This document shows, piece by piece, positions 7,399 through 15,526 of a DNA stretch of 64,000 nt. This stretch comes from Humidesulfovibrio sp. (lineage in GTDB: Bacteria; Desulfobacterota; Desulfovibrionia; Desulfovibrionales; Desulfovibrionaceae), in contig JARLHQ010000017.1 of NCBI GenBank assembly GCA_031292175.1, positions 62,001 through 126,000 on the forward strand. The letters are read 5' to 3'. Made by a program: the position numbers and the translations under genes. Each line of letters starts with the position of its first letter. The first letter of the stretch is position 1. Below the pieces are notes generated by a model. It ran no database searches. It was not told the DNA's origin and saw nothing but the letters and a program-made list of their open reading frames with translations.

Positions 7399-8275
7399 AG
7401 CCCAGGCGGGCGTCAGCGTCACCGACGACACGGGGCGGACCATCAGCCTCGAGCGTCCGGCCACGCGCGTCATCGCGCTGTACGGGGCGTTCAACGAGAT
7501 GCTGGAGGGCCTGGGCCGCGCCGACGCCATCGTGGCGCGCACGGACGCGGACAGGCTGCCCGCGCGCATCGCGAAGCTGCCGGTCATCGGCACGCACATG
7601 CGCCCGAACGAGGAGGCCGTGCTGGCGCAGAGGCCGGACCTGGTGCTCCAGATGGCCGGGCGCAAGGAGGCCTCGCTGCCCGTCGAGGCGCTCAGGAAGC
7701 GCGGCGTCCGCGTGGCCGTGTTCCGCGCCGAAAGCTTCGCCGAACTGTTCTCCGTCATCCGCCGCGTGGGCACGCTCACCGGGAGCGCCCCCCAGGCCGA
7801 GGACATGGTGCGCGGCATGGAGGCGCGGCTGGCGGCGCTGGATGCGCGCATGGCCCGCGCCAAGGCCCGTCCGCGCGTCTTCTACGAGGTGCGCTCGCCC
7901 AACCTGCTGGCCGCCGGGCAGGCGGGCCTAGTGGCGGAGATCATCCGCCGCGCCGGAGGCGTCAACTGCGTGGAGGACGCGGCCAAGTTCGCGCACCTGA
8001 GCGAGGAGGAGGTCATCCGCCTGGAGCCGGAGGCCTACATCATCCAGCGCGGGCCCATGAACCCGGCCCCGCTGCCGCTTGGCAAGCGCCCGCGCCTGCG
8101 CACCATCCCCGCCGCCGCCAGCGGCCGGGCCTGGTTCGTGGACGAGCAGAAGTACGCGCGCCCCGGCCCGCAGAGCGTCGACGCCGCCGAGGAGCTGGCC
8201 GGGCTGCTGCACCCGGAACTCAAACCCCAAGAAATCACGCCCGCCAAGGGCGCCAAGCATAAGGACAGAAAATGA
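7301..8275 (+). CDS. Periplasmic cobalamin/iron-type substrate-binding protein
   Basis: 324 residues. A basic N-terminus followed by a hydrophobic core (LALGLLLLFSAKAQA|GVSV) is a signal peptide. The mature part has the class III (TroA/BtuF/FecB) pattern: VTDDTGRTISLERPATRVIALYG, a long helix, and VIGTHMRPNEEAVLAQRPDLVL. The start at 7301 lies 98 bases inside the ATPase gene. No later ATG or GTG keeps the signal peptide, so the long overlap appears real. Encoded with permease and ATPase, it should deliver a corrinoid, haem-like or iron chelate to the importer. It overlaps cobI by 4 bases. Confidence 0.9.
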   Translation: MRPISAWPRTPSPARRRRIWCLALGLLLLFSAKAQAGVSVTDDTGRTISLERPATRVIALYGAFNEMLEGLGRADAIVARTDADRLPARIAKLPVIGTHMRPNEEAVLAQRPDLVLQMAGRKEASLPVEALRKRGVRVAVFRAESFAELFSVIRRVGTLTGSAPQAEDMVRGMEARLAALDARMARAKARPRVFYEVRSPNLLAAGQAGLVAEIIRRAGGVNCVEDAAKFAHLSEEEVIRLEPEAYIIQRGPMNPAPLPLGKRPRLRTIPAAASGRAWFVDEQKYARPGPQSVDAAEELAGLLHPELKPQEITPAKGAKHKDRK

Positions 8276-8979
8276 CCCGTTACGGCACCCTCTACGGCAT
8301 CGGCGTCGGCCCCGGCGACCCGGACCTCATCACACTCAAGGCAGTGAAGACGCTGCAAAAAGTCGACGTGGTGCTGGCTGCGGCCTCCCCGAAGAACGAC
8401 GGCTCCCTCGCGCTCTCCATCGCCGGGCCACACCTGCGCCCGGATGCGGAGATCATACGCCTGAACTTCCCCATGACCCGCGACCAGGCCGTGCTGGACA
8501 AGGCCTGGCGCGAAAACGCGGACACCGTGGCGGCCATCCTGGACGCGGGCAAGAGCGCGGCCTTTTTGACCCTGGGCGACCCGCTGACCTACAGCACCTT
8601 CGGCTACCTGCTGCGCACCCTGGGCCAGCTGGCCGAGACCCCGGTGGAGGTCATCCCCGGCATCACCAGCTACCAGGCCGCGGCGGCCTTCACCGGCCGG
8701 GTGCTGGTGGAGAGCGGCGAGAGCCTAGCCGTGGTTTCCGGCGTGGGGACGGAAGAGGAGCTGACCCGCGTGCTGGAAAGCGCGCAGAGCGCGGTGATCC
8801 TGAAGGCCTACAAGAACATGCCGACCATCCGCCGGGTGCTGGAGCGCCTGGGCCTGAGCGACTCCTGCGTGTTCGTCACCCGCCTGGGGCTTGAGGGCGA
8901 AGAGGTCATCACCGGCCTGGAGAACGTGCCGGACAAGCCGAGCTACTTCTCGCTGGTCCTGCTGCGCAAAAAGGCCTGA
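8272..8979 (+). CDS. cobI: Cobalt-factor II / precorrin-2 C20-methyltransferase
   Basis: 235 residues. SAM-dependent tetrapyrrole methylase that adds the C20 methyl in corrin synthesis, acting on the product of the chelatase. It has the class III methylase fold landmarks GIGVGPGDPDLITLKAVKTL at the N-terminus, AFLTLGDPLTYSTFGYLL in the middle and GITSYQAAAA (SAM pocket). ATG overlaps the binding-protein stop (ATGA). Placement in a riboswitch-controlled operon with CbiK supports the anaerobic (CbiL-like) cobalt-first pathway. The remaining cbi genes are not in this window. Confidence 0.92.
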   Translation: MTRYGTLYGIGVGPGDPDLITLKAVKTLQKVDVVLAAASPKNDGSLALSIAGPHLRPDAEIIRLNFPMTRDQAVLDKAWRENADTVAAILDAGKSAAFLTLGDPLTYSTFGYLLRTLGQLAETPVEVIPGITSYQAAAAFTGRVLVESGESLAVVSGVGTEEELTRVLESAQSAVILKAYKNMPTIRRVLERLGLSDSCVFVTRLGLEGEEVITGLENVPDKPSYFSLVLLRKKA

Positions 8980-9044
8980 TTCCCAAAAGAGACACACGCA
9001 CAACAGACGGACGCGGGGCTGGCACGGGCCTGGTCCCGCCTTTG

Positions 9045-10430
9045 CTACTCCACCAGCAGCAGGTGCAGGTCGCACACGTTGGTGCGCGTCGGCCCGGTCT
9101 TGTACAGACCGCCTATGGCCTCGAAGAAGTGGTACGAGTCGTTGGCCTTGAGGGCCTCGGCGATGGACAGCCCGGCCGCGTGCGCGCGCTTCAGCATGGC
9201 GGCGGAGGCGTAAGCCCCGGCGGCGTCCGTGGGGCCGTCCGTGCCGTCGGTGGAGGCGGACAGGAAGGCGATGTCCCGCCCCCGCTCCGGGTCGCGCTCC
9301 AGCTCCGCCAAGAAGGCCAGGGCCATCTCCTGGTTGCGGCCGCCCTTGCCCCCGCCCGTCAGGGTCACCACCGTCTCCCCGCCCAGGACCACACAGGCCG
9401 GGCGCGCCACCAGCATGCCCGTGCGCCGCACGTCCTGCCCGATGCCGGAAAGAAACCGCGCCACCTCCCGCGCCTCGCCCGTGAGCTGGCAGGTGAGCGG
9501 CGCGACGTTGTAGCCCAGCTCCCGGGCCTTGTCGCAGGCCGCCAGGAGCGCGGCGTGGTTGGTGCCGATAAGCAGGTTCGTGGCCCGGGCCAGCGCCGGG
9601 TCGCCGGGCTTGGGCGTCTCGGCTATCCCGCCCGCGGCGCCCAGCTCCAGGGCCCGCAGGACCTCCGCCGGGATGGCCCGCTCGATGCCGTAGCCGCACA
9701 CGGTGGCGAGCGCCTGGGCATAGGTGCTCTCGTCCGCGCTGGTGATGCCCGAGGCGATGGTGTCCAGATGGTCGCCCACGACGTCCGACAGGATCAGCGA
9801 TACGCTCGTGGCGGGCGCGAGCAGGCGCAAAAACCGCCCGCCCTTGAGTTCGGAAAGATGCTTGCGGACGCAGTTGATCTCGCGGATGTCCGCCCCGCAG
9901 GCCAGGAGCGCGCGGGTGACGGCCTGCTTGTGCTCCAGGGTCAGGACCACCTCGCGGCCGTCGTCCCCGTAGCGCATGGGCGCGGGCAAAAGGGCCGAGC
10001 CCCCGCCGGAGATGAGGTTGATGACCAGCGTGTCCTCATCGGCCTCGCGCGCCAGCTCGGCGATGCGCGCGGCCGCGGCCACGCCCGCCTCGTCGGGCAC
10101 CGGGTGCGCGGCCTCGGCCTGCTCGATGCGCGCGAGGACCTCGGTGTGGCCGTACTTGGTGCACACCAGCCCGCCGAAGGGCAGACGCGTCCCCGCGCCC
10201 AGGATTTCCTCCACGGCCTTGGCCATGCGGGACGCGGCCTTGCCGCACCCCAGCACCAGAATGCGCGAGAAGCGCGCAAGGTCAGCCTCGAAGCGCCCGC
10301 CTTCCAGCTCCACCACGAGCCGAGCGCCCTCCAGGCGCATGCGGTCCTTGATCATGCCATAGGGGTCGATGCGCGCGAGCGCGGCCTCGAAAATGCGCCT
10401 GAGGGTCAGAAACTGCGGTTCGCTCTTCAT
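9045..10430 (-). CDS. Glycerate 2-kinase, MOFRL family
   Basis: 461 residues, full length for the class II glycerate kinase (GckA/TtuD) family, which phosphorylates D-glycerate to 2-phosphoglycerate using ATP. The N-terminal DUF4147 domain shows ILVLGCGKAASRMAKAVEEIL and LVINLISGGGSALLPAP. The C-terminal MOFRL domain contains TGGGKGGRNQEMALAFLAEL and FLSASTDGTDGPTDAAGAYA. The start ATG at 10430 is followed by the family-typical RIFEAALARIDPYGMIK. A glycerate-dehydrogenase-like gene begins at the left edge of the window on the same strand, but 9 kb away. Likely role is serine/glycerate metabolism. Confidence 0.92.
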   Translation of the reverse strand: MKSEPQFLTLRRIFEAALARIDPYGMIKDRMRLEGARLVVELEGGRFEADLARFSRILVLGCGKAASRMAKAVEEILGAGTRLPFGGLVCTKYGHTEVLARIEQAEAAHPVPDEAGVAAAARIAELAREADEDTLVINLISGGGSALLPAPMRYGDDGREVVLTLEHKQAVTRALLACGADIREINCVRKHLSELKGGRFLRLLAPATSVSLILSDVVGDHLDTIASGITSADESTYAQALATVCGYGIERAIPAEVLRALELGAAGGIAETPKPGDPALARATNLLIGTNHAALLAACDKARELGYNVAPLTCQLTGEAREVARFLSGIGQDVRRTGMLVARPACVVLGGETVVTLTGGGKGGRNQEMALAFLAELERDPERGRDIAFLSASTDGTDGPTDAAGAYASAAMLKRAHAAGLSIAEALKANDSYHFFEAIGGLYKTGPTRTNVCDLHLLLVE

Positions 10431-10506
10431 GGGGCCTCCGGGATTGCGCGGTGCCCCAGGCTAGGCGTTTTGGGGCGGGGATTCAAGCGCCCGGCGTTGG
10501 TGTGCT

Positions 10507-11583
10507 TCAGGAATGCTTTGGCCGGGGCAAGGCCTGCGCCATCCAGCGGGCGAAACGCGCGGCCTGGTCCGGAAGGTTGAACCGCGCACGGGCATGCTCC
10601 CAGGCGGCGCGGCGCACGGCCTGGCGCTCTTCCCACGGCAAGGCGAGCAGCAGGCGCAGGGCCTTTTCCAGGCCCTCCGGCCCGTCGGCGGGCGGGGTCA
10701 AATAGGCGCGGCAGGCCTCGGGCCAGATCTCCGGCACACCGCCAGCGGCTCTGGCCACGGGGGCCAGGCCAGCGGCCATGGCCTCCTCCAGCGCGATCCC
10801 CAGGGGCTCCACCAGGGTCGGCAGCACGAACACGTCGCCCCCCCGCAGCACCCCCTGCACATCGACCGTGAACCCGGTCCACTCCAGGCGATCGTCCAGG
10901 CCGAGCGCCGTGGCTTGCGCCTTGAGCTCCGCCGCCAGGCTTCCCGTGCCTGCGATGACCGCCCGGAAGGGCACGCCAGCGGCCTTCAAGCGCGCCAGGG
11001 CCAGGAGCAGGTCCGCGTGGTGCTTGTCCGCGTTCAGCTGGCTGGTGGCGATGACCACCGGCGGGGTATGCGCCGCAAAGGACGGGCTCTCCGGCACGCG
11101 CACGCCGGGGTGCAGGGCGTGGACCTCCTGGCCCCGCATGCTCGGCACGTGGATGAGAATGCGCTCGCGCACGTAGTCGCTGCAGCACAAGAGACGCGGG
11201 CGCAGCAGGCGCTGCACCAGACGCACCATGCGGATGTCGTCGAAATCGCCGCCGCTGCCCACGTGCTGGACGATCTGGCGGCCCAGGAGCCGCGCGGCCA
11301 GGCCCGCGGTGCGCAGGTCCTTGGCCACGTTGACCACCACCACGTCCACGCGCCGGGTGAGAAAGAAATACAGGAAATAAAAGACGCAGAACGGGTTGAA
11401 GTCAAACCCGAACCAGACGCCGCGCGCACGCAGGCCCAGCCGGGACGCCTTGGCCACGAACTCGCCGCGCCGGCCGAAGATCCAGGCCGCGTGCCCCTGC
11501 GCCTCAAGGGCCGAGGCCATGTCCAGGCACCAGGTTTTGACCCCGCCCCATTTCCTTGTGGCGTTCACAAAAGCTATTCTCAT
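10507..11583 (-). CDS. Glycosyltransferase, GT4-like family
   Basis: 358 residues. GT-B fold glycosyltransferase. The N-terminal half begins MRIAFVNATRKWGGVKTW, the glycine-rich opening of GT4 enzymes. The C-terminal half has the donor-binding region: LEWTGFTVDVQGVLRGGDVFVLPTLVEPLGIALEEAMAAGLAPVA, including the E-x7-E pattern. A GTG two codons earlier is possible; the ATG at 11583 is preferred for spacing from AAAGGG. It probably adds a sugar to lipopolysaccharide or another surface glycan. It stands alone among non-glycan genes, so acceptor and donor are unknown. Confidence 0.85.
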   Translation of the reverse strand: MRIAFVNATRKWGGVKTWCLDMASALEAQGHAAWIFGRRGEFVAKASRLGLRARGVWFGFDFNPFCVFYFLYFFLTRRVDVVVVNVAKDLRTAGLAARLLGRQIVQHVGSGGDFDDIRMVRLVQRLLRPRLLCCSDYVRERILIHVPSMRGQEVHALHPGVRVPESPSFAAHTPPVVIATSQLNADKHHADLLLALARLKAAGVPFRAVIAGTGSLAAELKAQATALGLDDRLEWTGFTVDVQGVLRGGDVFVLPTLVEPLGIALEEAMAAGLAPVARAAGGVPEIWPEACRAYLTPPADGPEGLEKALRLLLALPWEERQAVRRAAWEHARARFNLPDQAARFARWMAQALPRPKHS

Positions 11584-11668
11584 GGGCACCCTTTCCCGCG
11601 TCGGTCTGCGCGCGGCATACCATGCGCCCCCAATACGCGTCCAGGCCGCAAAAGTCCGCGCGCCCCCC

Positions 11669-11697
11669 TTGACGTAATGAGCATATGCTCATAATTA
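11669..11697 (+). promoter_or_regulatory. Promoter with embedded 16-bp palindromic operator
   Basis: A TTGACG -35 box (11669-11674) and a CATAAT/TAATTA -10 region (11690-11697) enclose a perfect 16-bp palindrome, ATGAGCATATGCTCAT (11677-11692). The palindrome fills almost the whole spacer and touches the -10 box. It lies 25 bases before the DUF134 gene, whose product has a helix-turn-helix. It is a likely operator for that protein, with repression or a MerR-like spacer mechanism both possible. Confidence 0.7.
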
Positions 11698-11717
11698 AGC
11701 GTTCACGGAGGACCGAC

Positions 11718-12203
11718 ATGCCAAGACCACGCTGTTGCCGGCACATCGCGGGCGCGCCCGCCTGCAAGGTGTTCAAGCCCGCCGGGCGGCCCACCGCGAC
11801 GCTTGAGGAAGTGGCGCTGAGCCTGGAGGAGTACGAGGCCATCCGCCTGGCGGACTTCGAGGCCCTGTACCAGGAGGAGGCCGCGCAGCGCATGGGCGTG
11901 TCGCGCCAGACCTTCGGCCGGACCATCGCCCGGGCCAGGGCCAAGGTGGCCCGCGCGCTGGTGCTGGGCGGCGTCCTGCGCATCGAGGTCTCCGAGGCCG
12001 AGGCGGCCGCCCTGACGGCCCCCTTGCCCGCCCTGGCGCGGGATCAACGGGCTTTCTCCTGTCAGTCCTGCGGGCACGCCTGGCAGGAGCCCTTCGGCAC
12101 CGGCAGGCCCAAGGCCTGCCCCGCCTGCGGCGCCGGCGCCTTTCACCGCGAGGGCTGCGCCGGGACCGGTTCCCCTTGCGGCCACACCAGCACCCACCCC
12201 TAA
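11718..12203 (+). CDS. DUF134 helix-turn-helix protein with C-terminal zinc ribbon
   Basis: 161 residues. N-terminus MPRPRCCRHIAGAPACKVFKP and the segment LEEYEAIRLADFEALYQEEAAQRMGVSRQTFGRTIARARAKVARAL are the hallmark DUF134 sequence; the latter is a sigma-70 region 4-like HTH. The C-terminal 45 residues add a zinc-ribbon-like pair, CQSCGHAW and CPACGAGAF, beyond the usual DUF134 domain. The ATG at 11718 follows GGAGGA; an earlier in-frame ATG falls in the palindrome and is rejected. The next gene is a NifX-like protein, the standard partner of DUF134 in anaerobes. A DNA-binding regulator of the pair is inferred; the ligand is unknown. Confidence 0.88.
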   Translation: MPRPRCCRHIAGAPACKVFKPAGRPTATLEEVALSLEEYEAIRLADFEALYQEEAAQRMGVSRQTFGRTIARARAKVARALVLGGVLRIEVSEAEAAALTAPLPALARDQRAFSCQSCGHAWQEPFGTGRPKACPACGAGAFHREGCAGTGSPCGHTSTHP

Positions 12204-12221
12204 TCCCCCACGGAGAGAACC

Positions 12222-12596
12222 ATGCTCAAAATCGCCATTCCCACGCGCGCCGGACAGGTGGACGAACACTTCGGCCACTGCGAGTCCTTCACCATCTACA
12301 GCATCGACGACGCCAAGGCCGTGATCGGCCAGGAGCGCTTCACGCCGCCCCCGACCTGCGGCTGCAAATCGAATCTCATCGGCACCCTTGTGGAGATCGG
12401 CGTTTCCGTGCTCATCGCCGGGAACATGGGCGAGGGCGCAGCCCAGCGGCTGAACCAGGCGGGCATCAAGGTGTTTCGGGGCGTCACGGGCGACGTGGGC
12501 GAGGCCGTGCAGGCCTGGCTTGACGGCAAGATCAAGGACAGCAACATCCTCTGCGCGGCCCACGAGCACGGGCACGAGTGCTCCCACGGGCACTAG
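12222..12596 (+). CDS. NifX/NifB-type dinitrogenase iron-molybdenum cofactor-like protein
   Basis: 124 residues. RNase H-like fold domain of the family that includes NifX, NafY and the C-terminus of NifB, which bind Fe-S or Mo-Fe-S clusters. Landmarks are MLKIAIPTRAGQVDEHFGHCESF at the N-terminus, the CGCKSNLI segment in the middle and VLIAGNMGEGAAQRL. The tail EHGHECSHGH is His-rich and may bind metal. It lies 18 bases after the DUF134 gene in the same transcript and is followed by an intrinsic terminator. No nif genes are nearby, so it is one of the widespread stand-alone homologues of unknown role. Confidence 0.88.
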   Translation: MLKIAIPTRAGQVDEHFGHCESFTIYSIDDAKAVIGQERFTPPPTCGCKSNLIGTLVEIGVSVLIAGNMGEGAAQRLNQAGIKVFRGVTGDVGEAVQAWLDGKIKDSNILCAAHEHGHECSHGH

Positions 12597-12615
12597 GGGC
12601 GAGCGCCACAGACGA

Positions 12616-12652
12616 GAAAAGGCCGGGAGCGACGAGCGCCCGGTCTTTTCGT
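12616..12652 (+). terminator. Intrinsic terminator of the DUF134 operon
   Basis: GAAAAGGCCGGG (12616-12627) pairs with CCCGGTCTTTTC (12639-12650), giving a 12-bp stem with one G-T pair, ending in the T-rich side of the stem. Confidence 0.75.
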
Positions 12653-12730
12653 TAAGGTTCCTGATTTTTTCAGGGGAATTGCCGATAAACCCGGCCAACC
12701 CCCCGCCGCTTGCCCATCCCTGGCCCTTCG

Positions 12731-12759
12731 TTGACAGCCCAGGCCAAAGGCCGTAGTTC
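12731..12759 (+). promoter_or_regulatory. Putative sigma-70 promoter for the NifU-like gene and gltX
   Basis: A perfect TTGACA (12731-12736) is followed at 17 bases by TAGTTC (12754-12759). It lies after the upstream terminator and about 55 bases before the next start codon. Confidence 0.5.
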
Positions 12760-12771
12760 TGCGCCAGATTT

Positions 12772-12797
12772 TCCCGCCGTTTTGGCGGGACATTTTT
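12772..12797 (+). terminator. Leader hairpin with T-run (possible attenuator)
   Basis: TCCCGCC (12772-12778) and GGCGGGA (12784-12790) form a perfect 7-bp stem with a GTTTT loop, followed by CATTTTTCTTTT. It sits downstream of the promoter-like element and immediately upstream of the ribosome binding site, so it could reduce read-through into the NifU-like gene and gltX. No ligand domain is evident. Confidence 0.5.
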
Positions 12798-12814
12798 CTT
12801 TTGGAGGCACGACC

Positions 12815-13036
12815 ATGCGCGAGAAGGTAGAGGCCGCTCTGGCCAAGGTGCGGCCCATGTTGCAGGCCGATGGCGGCGATGTGGAGCTGGTTGATGTGAC
12901 GCCAAGCGGCATCGTCAAGGTGCGGCTCACGGGCCGCTGCCAGGGCTGCCCCATGTCCAAGGCGACGCTCAAGAACGGCGTGGAGCGCATCGTGCTCAAG
13001 GAAGTGCCGCAGGCCAAAGGCGTCGAGGAGGCGTAG
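12815..13036 (+). CDS. NifU-like C-terminal domain protein (Fe-S scaffold, Nfu type)
   Basis: 73 residues, consisting only of the NifU C-terminal domain. It has the family motifs MLQADGGDVELVDV and the cluster-ligating GRCQGCPMS (CxxC). In known Nfu proteins two such chains bridge a [4Fe-4S] cluster and pass it to apo-proteins. GGAGG precedes the ATG. Three bases separate it from gltX, so the two are co-transcribed. The short stand-alone form is common in anaerobes. Confidence 0.9.
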   Translation: MREKVEAALAKVRPMLQADGGDVELVDVTPSGIVKVRLTGRCQGCPMSKATLKNGVERIVLKEVPQAKGVEEA

Positions 13037-13039
13037 GCC

Positions 13040-14434
13040 ATGAGCATCACCACCCGCTTCGCCCCCTCGCCCACGGGCTACCTGCACATCGGCGGCGCGC
13101 GCACGGCGCTCTTCAGCTGGCTTTTGGCCAAGAACAAGGGCGGGCATTTCCTGCTGCGCGTGGAGGACACCGACCGCGAGCGCAGCACCAAGGAGGCCAC
13201 CGACGCCATCATCCAGGCCATGGCCTGGCTCGATCTGGCCGCCGAGGGCACCGCCGTGTTCCAGAGCGAGCGCTTCGACATTTACAACAGCCACATCGAC
13301 AAGCTGCTGGAGAACGGCCACGCCTACTGGTGCGAGTGCACGCCGGAGCAGGTGGAGGCCATGCGCGAGAAGGCGCGGGCCGAGGGCAAAAAGCCCAAGT
13401 ACGACGGCCGCTGCCGCGAGCGCGGCCTCGGCCCCGGCGCGGGCCGCGTGGTGCGTTTCAAGACCCCGCAGGACGGCGTCACCGCCTTCCACGACATGGT
13501 GAAGGGCCCCACCGCCGTGCAGAACGCCGAGATGGACGACATGATCCTGCGCCGCGGCGACGGCTCGCCCACGTACAACCTCGCCGTGGTGGTGGACGAC
13601 CACGAGATGGGCGTGACCCACGTGCTGCGCGGCGATGACCACGTGGCCAACACCCCGCGCCAGATCCTGCTGTACCAGGCCTTCGGCTGGGACGTGCCCG
13701 ATTTCGGCCACGTGCCCATGATCCTGGGCCCGGACAAGGCCAAGCTTTCCAAGCGCCACGGCGCGCTCTCGGTCATGGAATACAAAAACATGGGCTACCT
13801 GCCCGAGGCGCTGGTCAACTACCTGGCCCGGCTCGGCTGGAGCCACGGCGACCAGGAGATCTTCAGCCGTGCGGAGCTCGTCGAACTCTTCAGCACCGGG
13901 CATCTGGGCAACTCGCCGTCCGTGTTCGACATCAAGAAGCTGGAATGGCTGAACGCCCACTACATCAAGGAAGCCGCGCCGGAGCGCCTGGCCGCGCTGC
14001 TGCCGGAGTTCATCACCGAGCCCGAGGGCCTGAAGCTCGACCCGGCGTACCTGGCGTCCATCGTGCCGCTTTTGCAGCAGCGCGCCAAAACCCTGGTGGA
14101 GATGGCCGAGATGGCGCGCTTCTTCCTGCTGCCCACGGACAGGCTCGTCTACGACGAGAAGGCCGTGGCCGACCAGTTGAAGCCCGAGGCGCGCCAGCTT
14201 CTGACCGAACTGCTGCCCCTTTACGAGGCCGCCGGGGACGACTCGGACCACAAGGCCCTGGAGGCCGCCACCCAGGCCTTCCTGGACGAGCGGGACCTCA
14301 AGTTCAAGGCCGTGGCCCAGCCCCTGCGCGTGGCGCTGACCGGCAAGACCGCCAGCCCCGGCCTTTTTGAGACCATGTGCGTGCTCGGCAAAGGCGAATC
14401 CCTCGCGCGCATCAAGCGGGCCCTCGCGCTTTGA
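13040..14434 (+). CDS. gltX: Glutamyl-tRNA synthetase
   Basis: 464 residues, normal for bacterial GluRS. Class I synthetase that charges tRNA-Glu; it also feeds the C5 route to tetrapyrroles through Glu-tRNA. The HIGH-type motif is APSPTGYLHIGGARTAL near residue 7-23 and the KMSKS-type motif is KLSKRHG (about 238). The anticodon-binding helical domain fills the C-terminus (ALTGKTASPGLFETMCVLGK). GAGGAGG at the end of the previous gene serves as RBS. The stop codon overlaps the next start (TGATG). Confidence 0.96.
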   Translation: MSITTRFAPSPTGYLHIGGARTALFSWLLAKNKGGHFLLRVEDTDRERSTKEATDAIIQAMAWLDLAAEGTAVFQSERFDIYNSHIDKLLENGHAYWCECTPEQVEAMREKARAEGKKPKYDGRCRERGLGPGAGRVVRFKTPQDGVTAFHDMVKGPTAVQNAEMDDMILRRGDGSPTYNLAVVVDDHEMGVTHVLRGDDHVANTPRQILLYQAFGWDVPDFGHVPMILGPDKAKLSKRHGALSVMEYKNMGYLPEALVNYLARLGWSHGDQEIFSRAELVELFSTGHLGNSPSVFDIKKLEWLNAHYIKEAAPERLAALLPEFITEPEGLKLDPAYLASIVPLLQQRAKTLVEMAEMARFFLLPTDRLVYDEKAVADQLKPEARQLLTELLPLYEAAGDDSDHKALEAATQAFLDERDLKFKAVAQPLRVALTGKTASPGLFETMCVLGKGESLARIKRALAL

Positions 14435-15471
14435 TGTCCCACGCGCCGTGCTTCGCCAGCGACAACTACGCGGGCGTGCATCCGCTGGTCATGGCCGCGC
14501 TGGCCCGGGCGAATGACGGCCCGGCCAGGGCCTACGGCGCGGACGCGCTCACCGAGGCCGCCCGCGCGCGCATCAAGGAGGAGCTGGGTGAAAACGCCGA
14601 GCCCTTCTTCGTGTTCCTGGGCACGGCGGCCAACGTGCTGGCGCTTTCGGCCATGACCCGGCCGCACCACGCCGTGCTCTGCGCCGAAACCGCCCACATC
14701 AACGTGGACGAGTGCGGCGCGCCGGAACGGCATCTCGGGGCCAAGCTCATGAGCGTGCCCACCCCGGACGGCAAGCTGACGCCCGCGCTGCTGCGCCCGC
14801 TGCTCATGCACCTGGGCAACGAGCACCACAACCAGCCGCGCGTCGTCTCCATCGCCCAGGCCACGGAACTCGGCACCCTTTACGCCCCGGAGGAGGTCCG
14901 CGCCCTGGCGGACTTCGCGCACGAAAACGGCATGTTCCTGCACATGGACGGCGCACGCCTGGGCAACGCGGCCGCGGCCCTGGGCCTCAGCCTGCGCGGG
15001 GCCTCCGCCGACCTCGGCATCGACGCGCTCTCGTTTGGCGGCACGAAAAACGGCCTCATGTTCGGTGAGGCCGTGGTCTTCTTCCGCGCGGAGCTGGCGC
15101 GGGACTTCCCGTACCTCCGCAAGCAGGGCCTGCAGCTCTGCTCCAAGATGCGCTTCATCGCCGCGCAATTTCTGGCTTTGCTGGAAAACGGCCTGTGGCG
15201 GGAAAACGCGGCCAACGCCAACGCCATGGCCCAGCTCCTGGCCGAAAAGCTCTCCGGCGCACCCGGCGTGGAGATCGCCCAGAAGCCGCAGACCAACGCG
15301 GTGTTCGCGCGTCTCGCCCCGGCGGTCATCGAACGCCTGCAGGCGCGCTTCGCCTTCTACACCTGGGATTACGAGCAGAATCTCGTGCGCTTCATGACGT
15401 CCTTCGCCACCACGCAGGCCGAGGTGGAGGCCTTTGCCAGCGCCGTGCGCGCGGAAGCCCTGGCGGGCTAA
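14434..15471 (+). CDS. ltaE: Low-specificity L-threonine aldolase
   Basis: 345 residues. PLP-dependent fold-type I enzyme that splits L-threonine/allo-threonine to glycine and acetaldehyde. Landmarks are FASDNYAGVHPLVMAAL at the N-terminus, FLGTAANVLAL, HMDGARLGNAAAAL (PLP-binding Asp) and the Schiff-base lysine in SFGGTKNGLMFGE. The ATG shares one base with the gltX stop, which sets the start and indicates coupling; the frame is open upstream but only within gltX. Related beta-eliminating lyases share the fold, so stereospecificity is uncertain. Confidence 0.9.
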   Translation: MSHAPCFASDNYAGVHPLVMAALARANDGPARAYGADALTEAARARIKEELGENAEPFFVFLGTAANVLALSAMTRPHHAVLCAETAHINVDECGAPERHLGAKLMSVPTPDGKLTPALLRPLLMHLGNEHHNQPRVVSIAQATELGTLYAPEEVRALADFAHENGMFLHMDGARLGNAAAALGLSLRGASADLGIDALSFGGTKNGLMFGEAVVFFRAELARDFPYLRKQGLQLCSKMRFIAAQFLALLENGLWRENAANANAMAQLLAEKLSGAPGVEIAQKPQTNAVFARLAPAVIERLQARFAFYTWDYEQNLVRFMTSFATTQAEVEAFASAVRAEALAG

Positions 15472-15526
15472 AATGGCGGGGTCTGGCCAGGGAAGGCCCC
15501 GGGGCCTCCCCTGACAGCAAGCGATT

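Noticed and set aside
4552-7863. 1103-codon open frame on the minus strand across the cbiK operon
   Set aside because: Antisense shadow of cbiK, permease, ATPase and binding-protein genes, all of which have clear family motifs on the plus strand.
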